This document shows positions 52,444-59,644 of a DNA stretch of 64,000 bases, piece by piece. The notes beneath the pieces are model-generated. The model did no database searches. It was given only the letters and a program-made list of their open reading frames with translations, and was not told the DNA's origin. Numbering within the stretch: position 1 is the stretch's first letter; each line of letters opens with the position of its first letter. The DNA lies in NCBI GenBank assembly GCA_905209455.1, contig CAJLTA010000001.1, forward strand, positions 104,874 through 168,873, written 5' to 3'. This stretch comes from an uncultured Collinsella sp. (GTDB lineage: Bacteria; Actinomycetota; Coriobacteriia; Coriobacteriales; Coriobacteriaceae). A program made the translations under genes and the position numbers.

Positions 52444-53053
52444 GTTTCTGGGCCGGTTGGGCGAGCTGCTCGCCTGCCTGCCGGCCGAGCAGGTGGAGGA
52501 GACCAAGGCGTTCTATGCGGAGGCCATCGCCGACCGCATGGAGGACGGTATGAGCGAGGAGGAGGCCGTGGCCGCCATGGGCACGCCCGGCGAGGTGGCG
52601 GAGGCCACGCTCGACGACCTGCCCGCCGTGCCGCGCGCGATCGCGAGGACGCGCCGGCGCAGCACCGCGCTGCTGTGGGTGCTGGCCATCGTGGGCTCCC
52701 CGGTGTGGGTGCCGCTGCTCGCCGCCTTCGCCGCCGTGGCCGTCACGGTCTATATCTGCATCTGGGTGCTGGCGCTCTGCGTGTGGATCGTCGCGGTGGC
52801 ACTCGGGGGCGTGGGCGTAGTTGGGCTCCTGCTTGCCGTAAGCGGCGTCATCATCGGCCACTTCCCGTACGCCCTCGCCTCGGCGGGCGTGGGGCTCGGC
52901 CTCGTCGGCGTGGCGCTCTTCGTTGGTGCTGGCGCTTGGGCAGCCTCAAAACAAATTGCGCGCCTCTCGGCGCTCTGGGCGAGGAAGGCCGCCTCGCCCT
53001 TCTGGAAGGGTAAGGGCGAGAAGGGCGGCGCTGCCGCGCATCTCGCGGCGTAG
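52430..53053 (+). CDS. DUF1700 membrane protein
   Basis: 207 residues. The N-terminal helical region MTRDEFLGRLGELLACLPAEQVEETKAFYAEAIADRMEDGMSEEEAVAAMGTPGEVA is the DUF1700/HAAS signature, followed by three to four membrane helices (about 80-180) and a basic tail. PadR-DUF1700 pairs occur widely in Firmicutes and Actinobacteria; DUF1700 probably acts as membrane antagonist or partner of PadR. Start behind GAGGAGG. Confidence 0.88.
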   Translation: MTRDEFLGRLGELLACLPAEQVEETKAFYAEAIADRMEDGMSEEEAVAAMGTPGEVAEATLDDLPAVPRAIARTRRRSTALLWVLAIVGSPVWVPLLAAFAAVAVTVYICIWVLALCVWIVAVALGGVGVVGLLLAVSGVIIGHFPYALASAGVGLGLVGVALFVGAGAWAASKQIARLSALWARKAASPFWKGKGEKGGAAAHLAA

Positions 53054-53068
53054 AAAGGAGTGAGTACC

Positions 53069-53323
53069 ATGACCAGTGCGAAGAAGATCTACCTCGCCGT
53101 GGCGGGCGGGCTCGTTGCCGCGGGTGTTGTCCTCGCGGGCATTGGCTTTATCGCTTCGGGTTTCGACCCGGCCGTGTTCACAACCCATATAGACACACGC
53201 GACAGCACCATCGTGCTCGGCGGCGTCGAGGTGGACGACCCGATGGGCCTCCCCCTCATCGAGCAGCTCGCCAATCTGGGCGAGATCGACACCTCCGGCG
53301 TCGCGGATCCCGCCGCGCCCTAG
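53069..53323 (+). CDS. Short membrane-anchored protein, third gene of the PadR operon (probably truncated)
   Basis: 84 residues. MTSAKKIYLAVAGGLVAAGVVLAGIGFIASGFDPAVF is an N-terminal membrane anchor with a short extracellular part. In related PadR-DUF1700 operons the third gene is often a long DUF4097 adhesin-like protein with this kind of start, so the stop after 84 residues may be a truncation; the following 160 bases show no continuation I can read. AAAGGAG lies 8 bases before the ATG. Confidence 0.6.
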   Translation: MTSAKKIYLAVAGGLVAAGVVLAGIGFIASGFDPAVFTTHIDTRDSTIVLGGVEVDDPMGLPLIEQLANLGEIDTSGVADPAAP

Positions 53324-53484
53324 GCGCAGCGAGCCCGGGCGCTCTGCCCGCCAAGCTGCGTAAGCCGGCGAAACCCGAACCTCAACCTCTACGCAACTGG
53401 CCCCAAGCCTGCGCCGATTCGCTCTCAGCGCCGCGCGGGGGCCCGTGACGCATGCCCAAAAAGGTACGAGGAGAAAGGAACGCG

Positions 53485-53580
53485 ATGACGACAACCACGC
53501 CCTTCCGCCTTCACGGGGCCACGCAGGACCGGAAGCGACTGGGCCGTGCGGTGGGGCTGTGCTTGGATTGGCTACACTGA
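53485..53580 (+). pseudogene. Possible PspC-domain remnant
   Basis: Behind GGAGAAAGGAA an ATG opens MTTTTPFRLHGATQDRK, then goes off into a stop. A frame change after DRK would give GPCGGA, close to the PspC core (RLYRSxxDRKIAGVCGG). PspC genes often sit with PadR-DUF1700. The evidence is short and only suggestive. 53324-53736 otherwise shows no gene. Confidence 0.3.
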
Positions 53581-53736
53581 TATGGACAGTTCCGTGAGGG
53601 GCGCGAGAGGCGGGACTCTGGGGAGATCTTCGAGGAGGAGTGTCTCGACTGGAAGCGTGGGTTCAGTGGAGCAGGAACCTAATCTCTGTCTCTCTTGCTT
53701 TTTTGATTTGTTGAGAAGCCGGCATTTGGGGGCATT

Positions 53737-54420
53737 TTGGATAGCGAACAGTTCAAACAAGAAGCTGAGAAAAGAGAACAAAGCCTGAGTGCCTTGAGAG
53801 TCGCCGAGCGCAATGCAGTGATTCCCTTCATGAACGGCGACTTTACCCAATGGGATCTATATCTGGCATCCTCCTCTGAGTATGCGATGAGACTGATAGA
53901 CGGATTCATCTCCATGCTCGAGTCGAGGAATCTTGTTTGCGTCGCCCAGCTTCTCCGCGCACAGGTTGGAGTCTGCCTGCGGACATTCGCATTATTCGCC
54001 GCCGAAGACCAGGATGACTTTCTCAAGCAGGTGTTTCAAGGTGTGCCTGTGAACAAGCTGAAAGATTTCTCGGGTGAGAAGATGTCCGATGGAAGACTTC
54101 AAGACTTACTCGAGAAGTTCGATCCAAAGGTAAAAGATGTATACAAGGTGACGTCTGGATTCGTCCACTTCTCCATTGATATTCTGCCGAGCATGGGTGT
54201 GCCTGGGGAGGGCTATGAGGTCGAGTTTAATTTTGGAGCCGAGCCCAACGAGAGAAACAATGCGCCTCTCGTGGAATGCGGCAAGGCGTTCTGCCACTAT
54301 GTCGACCTGCATCTCCAGATGCTCCATAAGGTGATTGCTTCGGATGAATGGTATGCCGATCGATTCCGTATCGATTCCGATGGTCCTGCAGACGAGGCCT
54401 CGAAAAGCGAGAAGGTGTAG
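53737..54420 (+). CDS. Hypothetical soluble protein (acquired)
   Basis: 227 residues from TTG 53737, weak ribosome site (TTTGGGGG). Predicted mostly helical: FKQEAEKREQSLSALRVAER, LVCVAQLLRAQVGVCLRTFALFAAE, then KDVYKVTSGFVHFSIDILPSMG. The R...H spacing around SGFVHFS recalls HEPN/abortive-infection-like proteins but no R-x4-6-H motif is present. Lower GC than its surroundings and flanked by gene fragments, so likely horizontally acquired. Not recognised. Confidence 0.55.
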   Translation: MDSEQFKQEAEKREQSLSALRVAERNAVIPFMNGDFTQWDLYLASSSEYAMRLIDGFISMLESRNLVCVAQLLRAQVGVCLRTFALFAAEDQDDFLKQVFQGVPVNKLKDFSGEKMSDGRLQDLLEKFDPKVKDVYKVTSGFVHFSIDILPSMGVPGEGYEVEFNFGAEPNERNNAPLVECGKAFCHYVDLHLQMLHKVIASDEWYADRFRIDSDGPADEASKSEKV

Positions 54421-54509
54421 GTCGAACGCATTGACGCTGCCTTGACAGCATCCCGATATGATAACGAATGGGAGGTTCCCTGCGAAATGTGCGCCTCTGT
54501 ATATTCTCG

Positions 54510-54893
54510 CTAGGACGCCCTCGACCGATAAGGCATCGTTGAGTTCAATTTGAGTTCAGCTCGGGTGCCTGAAAATCGCCCAACTCTGATAAAAGGGGAG
54601 ACGACGGTACACCACGTAGACGAGAGGCTATGGAAGTGCACGATTTGATTATATTGGCGCGCTAAACCGCCCCGCTGCCCAACTTGAACTCCGCTCACGC
54701 GTGTATGGGGCTGCGAGAGGTAACGGCCTGCGGCCTCCTTTGTGTGCTCGATGATATCTTCGAGCATGCCGGGCATGGCGGAGACATTCGCTGCAATCCA
54801 GCCGTGTTCAAGCGCCGTTTCGGATAGGAGCGAGAGGGGGCTGTCTTGCCCGTTTCCCTTGCACCCGTAAAGATGGTTGACAGTTTGGGGTCT
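54510..54893 (-). pseudogene. AAA-family ATPase, N-terminal fragment (second copy)
   Basis: Minus strand. A TIFTGARETGKTA-like P-loop is followed by a frameshift, then LLSETALEHGWIAANVSAMPGMLEDIIEHTKEAAGRYLSQPHTRVSGVQV. It corresponds to the start of the same ATPase whose middle and end survive at 40559-41061; here homology stops after GVQV. Both copies share IAANVSAMPGMLEDIIE. Not functional. Confidence 0.75.
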
Positions 54894-54945
54894 CCCGGGT
54901 CTTTAGCTTTTACCGTGCTAGATGCCTCATGGAAACTGTTGGACT

Positions 54946-54993
54946 TTAATCAGACAGACCCAGCATGTCGTTTTCCTCCATGAGGACATCGGC
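54946..54993 (-). pseudogene. Duplicate tail of the topoisomerase A-subunit gene
   Basis: 48 bases read ADVLMEENDMLGLSD and a stop on the minus strand, matching ALMKENDMPSLFD at the end of the gene at 41274. The DNA shares GCATGTCGTTTTC exactly. It lies next to the AAA fragment, in the same order and orientation as the pair at 40559-41274. Confidence 0.65.
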
Positions 54994-55417
54994 TAAAACC
55001 GCAACACCTATGCTTGTTTAAGCAAACTTCCTGATAGTCGTGGAGCTGCTGTAGCCCGACATGCAGGACATCGCTCGGCTTAAACACCGGATGCCGCATC
55101 CGCGAAACGAGTTGCGGTGCACCCTGTTCCAAAAGGCTGCCAAGTACCATGGCGTGAGCGTTGGGGTAGCCATCATTCAGCGTGGATACATCCGGATGCG
55201 CATAGATCCAGACGATTCCAACGTTCTCGTATTTCCCGTGCAGGTAATCGAAGAGGGCAGGCGACACCATACAGTTGCCGCCGACGGTCACGATTCTGTC
55301 GGGGTTTTCTGCCGCAAGCTTCCTCTGCGCATCCTGAATCCCCGCCAGGACTTCGTCCTCGGCATAGATGCGAACTGTCTCCCATTTCTCATGTCCAAGT
55401 TTTGGGACGCGTTTCAC
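54950..55417 (-). pseudogene. Arginase-family protein, truncated
   Basis: The minus-strand frame reads AEDEVLAGIQDAQRKLAAENPDRIVTVGGNCMVSPALFDYLHGKY, then VGIVWIYAHPDVST, MVLGSLLEQGAPQLV and DVLHVGLQQLHDYQE. This is the middle of an arginase/agmatinase-like hydrolase. The metal-binding Asp of the W-x-D-A-H-x-D motif is Tyr (WIYAHPD), and the homology breaks at about 55015, before the second metal motif. The N-terminus is also missing. Inactive remnant fused to the topoisomerase tail. Confidence 0.7.
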
Positions 55418-55447
55418 AATGTCGAGTGGGACTCCTGGACAGTCGGA

Positions 55448-56587
55448 TCACGTGGTGGCCCCCTTTGAGAGGGTCACGAGCATCACGGTTCCGTTCTCGG
55501 AATTTGCTTCGACCTCTACCGTGCCACCGTGAAGCGCTGCAATCTCCCAAACAAGCGCTAGCCCGAGTCCTGCGCCGCCGTATGCCCTGCTGCGGGATTT
55601 ATCCAGGCGAAAGAACGGTTGGAAGATGCTCTCACGGTACTGCTTGGGTATTCCCGGGCCCTGGTCCTCGACTCGCAGGAACACGTGGCTGTCGTTGTCG
55701 CAGATGGAGACGGTAACGCTCGAGTCGGCGCGGCTATAGCGGATGGCGTTTTCGACCAGGTTGAACACCAGCCGATAGAGGAGCGCATCGTTCCCGATTA
55801 CTAAAGCGTCTCCAGCACAATTGAGGGCTATGCCCTTATTTTCGGCAAGTGGCGCAAGGTCGGTGAGGACCTCTTCGGACAAGGGACCGAGTTCAACATC
55901 GTCCTCGCAAGGAACGCTGCGGAGCTCACTCATCTCGAGTAATACCTTGGTCATTCGAGACATGCGCTCGGTTTGTTCTTGTAGCAGGCCGAGCAGCTCG
56001 GCTGTTTCGGGTTGCAAACCGGAGTGCTCAGAGATGAATAGTTCAATCTGTGCTTGCATAAGGGCGAGCGGGGTGCGCAGCTCGTGTGCGGCGTTGCCGG
56101 TAAACTGACGCTGCGCAGAGAACCCTTCGCCAAGACGGGCGATCATGTCGTTGAAAGAGGCGCTGCATCGCTGTAGCTCGGTGGGCACATCTTCACTGAG
56201 TCTGATTTCGCTTAGGTTGTCAGGCTGCACGCGCTCTACCTGGGCGGCAAAAGCCCGTAGCGGTTTGAGTGCACGGCCGCTCACAAAGTATGCCAGCGCG
56301 CCGCCAAGGAGTGTGACTCCAGCCGTGATGTACCAGGTTGTCGTGCCAAAAGACTCCTGTGCGTCGTTTACGACGATCGTGACCTTGTCATCGGGGGTCG
56401 CTTTTGTTGGGTCGAACGCCTGGGGCGAATCTTCGCCGGTCGCGTTAAGGGCCGAGATGTCACTGCCGATGGCATCCATGTAGCGCATGCCCGTATAGCC
56501 GACCAGGCAGTTTGTCAGCACGCATGCTGCACACGTGAGCAGTGCCGTCATAATCGTTATGCGCCATTGCAGCGAAAACCTTTTCAT
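55448..56587 (-). CDS. Sensor histidine kinase
   Basis: 379 residues. Two membrane helices (about 10-33 and 85-106) enclose a short sensor of about 50 residues. HAMP (GRALKPLRAFAAQVERV), HisKA (GNAAHELRTPLALMQAQIELF, phospho-His) and HATPase (LVFNLVENAIRYS, VEDQGPGIPKQYRESIFQPFFRLDKSRSR, GGAGLGLALV) are complete. Its start overlaps the response regulator stop by 4 bases. Divergent from the CXXC/ferredoxin/TlpA operon. Confidence 0.93.
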   Translation of the reverse strand: MKRFSLQWRITIMTALLTCAACVLTNCLVGYTGMRYMDAIGSDISALNATGEDSPQAFDPTKATPDDKVTIVVNDAQESFGTTTWYITAGVTLLGGALAYFVSGRALKPLRAFAAQVERVQPDNLSEIRLSEDVPTELQRCSASFNDMIARLGEGFSAQRQFTGNAAHELRTPLALMQAQIELFISEHSGLQPETAELLGLLQEQTERMSRMTKVLLEMSELRSVPCEDDVELGPLSEEVLTDLAPLAENKGIALNCAGDALVIGNDALLYRLVFNLVENAIRYSRADSSVTVSICDNDSHVFLRVEDQGPGIPKQYRESIFQPFFRLDKSRSRAYGGAGLGLALVWEIAALHGGTVEVEANSENGTVMLVTLSKGATT

Positions 56588-57258
56588 TCGCTATCCTCCA
56601 TAACGTAGCCCTCTCCAATCCGATTGCGAATCGGGTCGTACCCCAAAGCGATGCGTAGCTTTTTGCGGAGTGACGAGATGTGAACGCGGATTGCGTTGCT
56701 AAAGCTGTTCACGCTGCTATCCCAAACGTGCTCGATAAGCTCCTCTTGACTTACCGGACGCCCCTGATTAAGCATCAGGTATTCCAAGATTCCCGTTTCC
56801 TTGCGCGTAAGAGATAAAGCCTCGCTGTCCACGGAAGCGATGCGCGCCTTGGTGTCAAAGCGGAGCTTTCCGCAGGTTAATACTATGTCGCTTTGTGCAA
56901 AGCGCCTGAGGGTAAGGCTGCGGATCCTTGCCGCAAGCTCGTCAAGATGAAACGGCTTGGTAAGGTAATCGTTGGCGCCGGCATCGAGTCCGGCGACCTT
57001 GTCGGCGACCTCGCCGCGTGCGGACAGAATCAGTACCTTGGTCTCGCAGTCGGTTTTCCTAAGTTCCCTGAGCACGGTCATGCCATCGATACGGGGAAGG
57101 TTGAGGTCGAGTACCACGAGGTCAAAGACTTCGACGCCCAGCAGGTCGAGCGCCTCCTGTCCGTCGTGGCAGCAGTCGACGCTGTACGCCAAGTTTCGCA
57201 AGCTGCGCGCGATTGCATCGCACAGCGCTCGCTCGTCTTCGACGATCAAAATACGCAT
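56584..57258 (-). CDS. OmpR-family response regulator
   Basis: 224 residues from ATG 57258 (AAGGAG upstream; the ATG at 57276 is less well placed). Receiver: MRILIVEDERALCDAIARSLRNL, Asp in DLVVLDLNLPRIDGM, KPFHLDELAARI. Winged helix: LTRKETGILEYLMLNQGRPVSQEELIEHVWDSSVNSFSNAIRVHISSLRKKL. Pairs with the kinase at 55448 and probably controls the operon starting at 57349. Confidence 0.93.
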   Translation of the reverse strand: MRILIVEDERALCDAIARSLRNLAYSVDCCHDGQEALDLLGVEVFDLVVLDLNLPRIDGMTVLRELRKTDCETKVLILSARGEVADKVAGLDAGANDYLTKPFHLDELAARIRSLTLRRFAQSDIVLTCGKLRFDTKARIASVDSEALSLTRKETGILEYLMLNQGRPVSQEELIEHVWDSSVNSFSNAIRVHISSLRKKLRIALGYDPIRNRIGEGYVMEDSE

Positions 57259-57348
57259 AACAGTCTCCTTGCACATTCCAAATCGCGCTTAACACGGATT
57301 TTATAGTCGATATGGTCCAATGGTCGCGTAACGAAAGGAGTGGTCAGG

Positions 57349-57495
57349 TTGTTCAAAGCGGTAAAGCCCGTGGTACAGGTCGCTTTGTTGATCGTCGGAA
57401 TTGCCATGGTGTGCTTTGGTGTTATGCGTGGCGAGGCGGATGCCGTGCTGGCCAAAGCGATTAGGCTGTGCTTGGAGTGTATCGGAATTGGATAA
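57349..57495 (+). CDS. CD1871A-family CXXC small protein
   Basis: 48 residues from TTG 57349 with AAAGGAG 8 bases upstream. A hydrophobic helix (VVQVALLIVGIAMVCFGVM) is followed by RGEADAVLAKAIRLCLECIGIG with the CxxC near the end. This pattern (helix, RGE, KAI.LCLECIGIG) is the CD1871A family, typically next to 4Fe-4S membrane proteins and thioredoxins, as here. Probably a membrane redox or metal-handling peptide. Its last codons overlap the next gene's start. Confidence 0.8.
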   Translation: MFKAVKPVVQVALLIVGIAMVCFGVMRGEADAVLAKAIRLCLECIGIG

Positions 57496-58390
57496 AAGAG
57501 AAAACACTGCGTCGCATGTTTTGGCCCGATTTCGCGGATTCATTCAGGCGGCGACGACGCTGGTCACCAACATTCACCTGCCAAACTTTGCCAAAGGCGG
57601 CATCTATCAGGGCGCGGGAAAAACAGTCTGCGTACCTGGACTTAATTGCTATTCGTGCCCCGCGGCATCGGGTGCGTGCCCCATCGGGTCGTTCCAGTCG
57701 GTGGTAGGTTCATCCAAGTTCATCTTTTCTTACTATGTTACCGGTACGCTCATTTTGCTCGGCGTGCTGCTGGGACGCTTTGTATGCGGCTTTCTGTGCC
57801 CGTTTGGCTGGCTGCAGGAGCTGCTTCATAAGATTCCCGGCAAAAAGTTCTCCACGAAAAAGCTCAAGCCGCTCACGTACATCAAGTACGTCGTGCTGCT
57901 GTTTGCCGTGGTGCTGCTGCCCGTCTTGGTGGTTAACGACGTGGGCATGGGCGACCCGTTCTTTTGTAAGTACATCTGTCCACAGGGTGTGCTCGAGGGC
58001 GCCATTCCGCTGGCCATTGCCAACGCCGGCATTCGATCTGCGCTGGGGCAGCTCTTTACCTGGAAACTTGCCGTTCTCATTGCCGTGGTAGTGCTGAGCG
58101 TTTTGTTCTATCGCCCCTTCTGCAAATGGATTTGTCCACTTGGCGCATTCTATGCGCTCATGAATAGGGTGTCCCTACTGGGGATTCGGGTTGACGCATG
58201 CAAATGTGTCTCGTGCGGCAAGTGTTCAAGGGTTTGTCAGATGGACGTTGATGTGGTCCGCGCGCCCAATCATGCCGAATGTACCCGGTGCGGAAAGTGC
58301 ATCGGGGCCTGTCCCGTCGATGCCATCAGCTATCGCTATGGCCTGGATGTGTCGGCGGAAAAGCTTCCCTTGACCGCCGATAAAAAGTAA
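57488..58390 (+). CDS. Membrane 4Fe-4S ferredoxin protein (NapH/CcoG-like)
   Basis: 300 residues from TTG 57488 (GGAG 9 bases upstream). Four membrane helices are interleaved with CVPGLNCYSCPAASGACPIG, LCPFGWLQELLHKIPGK, CKYICPQGVLEGA and CKWICPLGAFYALMNR. The C-terminus has two 4Fe-4S motifs, CKCVSCGKCSRVCQ and CTRCGKCIGACPVDAI. Resembles quinol-oxidising NapH-type proteins that pass electrons across the membrane. Translationally coupled to the CXXC peptide (8-base overlap). Confidence 0.88.
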   Translation: MDKRENTASHVLARFRGFIQAATTLVTNIHLPNFAKGGIYQGAGKTVCVPGLNCYSCPAASGACPIGSFQSVVGSSKFIFSYYVTGTLILLGVLLGRFVCGFLCPFGWLQELLHKIPGKKFSTKKLKPLTYIKYVVLLFAVVLLPVLVVNDVGMGDPFFCKYICPQGVLEGAIPLAIANAGIRSALGQLFTWKLAVLIAVVVLSVLFYRPFCKWICPLGAFYALMNRVSLLGIRVDACKCVSCGKCSRVCQMDVDVVRAPNHAECTRCGKCIGACPVDAISYRYGLDVSAEKLPLTADKK

Positions 58391-58419
58391 ACAAGCTTCG
58401 ACAAAACGGAGGAATGACT

Positions 58420-59391
58420 ATGAAGCTTTCTAAGATTGCGGCCCTGTTTATGGTGTCGGTATTGGCCTTGTGCCTTGTGGCATGTTCGGCGCCCGGTGGC
58501 AATGTGAGCGAATCTGCGAGCTCCGATCCTAAGATCGCAGAACTCACTGCGCAGAAGCCGGCCAATGCCGACGAGGCCGCCGAGCTGTATGCGAAGCTCA
58601 TGCAGAAGGAGAACGAGATCTTTTCGAGTGATAACGCGCTGTGGGAAAAGGTATTCAATGCGGCAAATAAAGACTCGACAATGATTGAGGACGGCAGCAA
58701 TTACGGCGATTTCTTGCTCAAGACCATCGACGGCGCCAAGGATGAGTTTACGGCGGATGAGCTTAAGACGCTCAAGGCCGGTGCGCAGCAGATCAAGGAA
58801 ATCGAGGACAAGCTCGAGAGCTTGGAGAAGGAGTTCCCCGGCTGTGGAAGCACGCCGAGCGCAGGCGAGAGCGTCGACGCTTCGACCGCTGGCATGACGG
58901 CTGGTGCCAATGCTTCGAGCGAGGCGACGAAGTTCCCCAGCTTTACGGGCAAGGACCTGGACGGCAACGACGTGAGCAGCGACGAGCTGTTCTCTAAGAA
59001 CAAGGTCACCGTCATGAACTTCTGGTTCACCACTTGCAAGCCGTGCGTGGGTGAGTTGGGCGACCTTGAGGACCTGAATAAGGAGCTTGCCAAGAAGGGC
59101 GGCCAGGTCGTGGGCGTCAATTCCTTTACGCTCGATGGCAACAAGGGCGAGATTGCAGATGCCAAGGACGTACTGAGCAAGAAGGGCGTGACATATAAGA
59201 ACATCTGGTTCAAGTCGGATAGCGAGGCCGGTAAGTTTACGTCAAATTTGTTCTCGTTCCCGACAACGTATGTCATCGATCAGAATGGCAACATCGTAGG
59301 GGAGCCCATCGTGGGCGCCATCAGCTCCGCTGAGCAGCGCGCAGCGCTCGACAAGCTTATCGACCAGGCGATTGCGAATAGCGAGCAGTAG
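58420..59391 (+). CDS. TlpA-like thioredoxin lipoprotein
   Basis: 323 residues. Lipoprotein signal (ALFMVSVLALCLVACSAPGG, lipobox LVAC). A helical acidic region of about 130 residues precedes the thioredoxin fold. FPSFTGKDLDGNDVSSDELFSKNKVTVMNFWFTTCKPCVGELGDLEDL carries the catalytic CKPC; FSFPTTYVIDQNGNIVGEPIVGAI carries the cis-Pro. It should accept electrons outside the membrane, completing a relay with the two genes before it. Start ATG 58420 chosen for spacing from GGAGG. Confidence 0.9.
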   Translation: MKLSKIAALFMVSVLALCLVACSAPGGNVSESASSDPKIAELTAQKPANADEAAELYAKLMQKENEIFSSDNALWEKVFNAANKDSTMIEDGSNYGDFLLKTIDGAKDEFTADELKTLKAGAQQIKEIEDKLESLEKEFPGCGSTPSAGESVDASTAGMTAGANASSEATKFPSFTGKDLDGNDVSSDELFSKNKVTVMNFWFTTCKPCVGELGDLEDLNKELAKKGGQVVGVNSFTLDGNKGEIADAKDVLSKKGVTYKNIWFKSDSEAGKFTSNLFSFPTTYVIDQNGNIVGEPIVGAISSAEQRAALDKLIDQAIANSEQ

Positions 59392-59470
59392 AAAACGCGT
59401 AAAGCATGGCGATGATCGTGCGCCGCTGTACGAAGTAGTCCGCTACCTTTCAAGATAAGCTCCACCATAT

Positions 59471-59499
59471 AGAGGTCCCGCTCGGGACCTCTTCTTTTG
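59471..59499 (+). terminator. Terminator of the redox operon
   Basis: AGAGGTCCC (59471-59479) pairs with GGGACCTCT (59484-59492), then TCTTTT, about 80 bases after the TlpA-like stop. Confidence 0.8.
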
Positions 59500-59644
59500 G
59501 GCGCCGTCCCGTTCGTTTTTTGGCGCGGTTTGTTACATTCCTCACTGGCGTCGGCAAAAAATGGGGATAGAGTAGGACAAACGCGTCGAATACGAACGGC
59601 GGAGGAGAGCGGGCAGGGTGCCTGCGCAGGAGAGGTTGCCGTCC

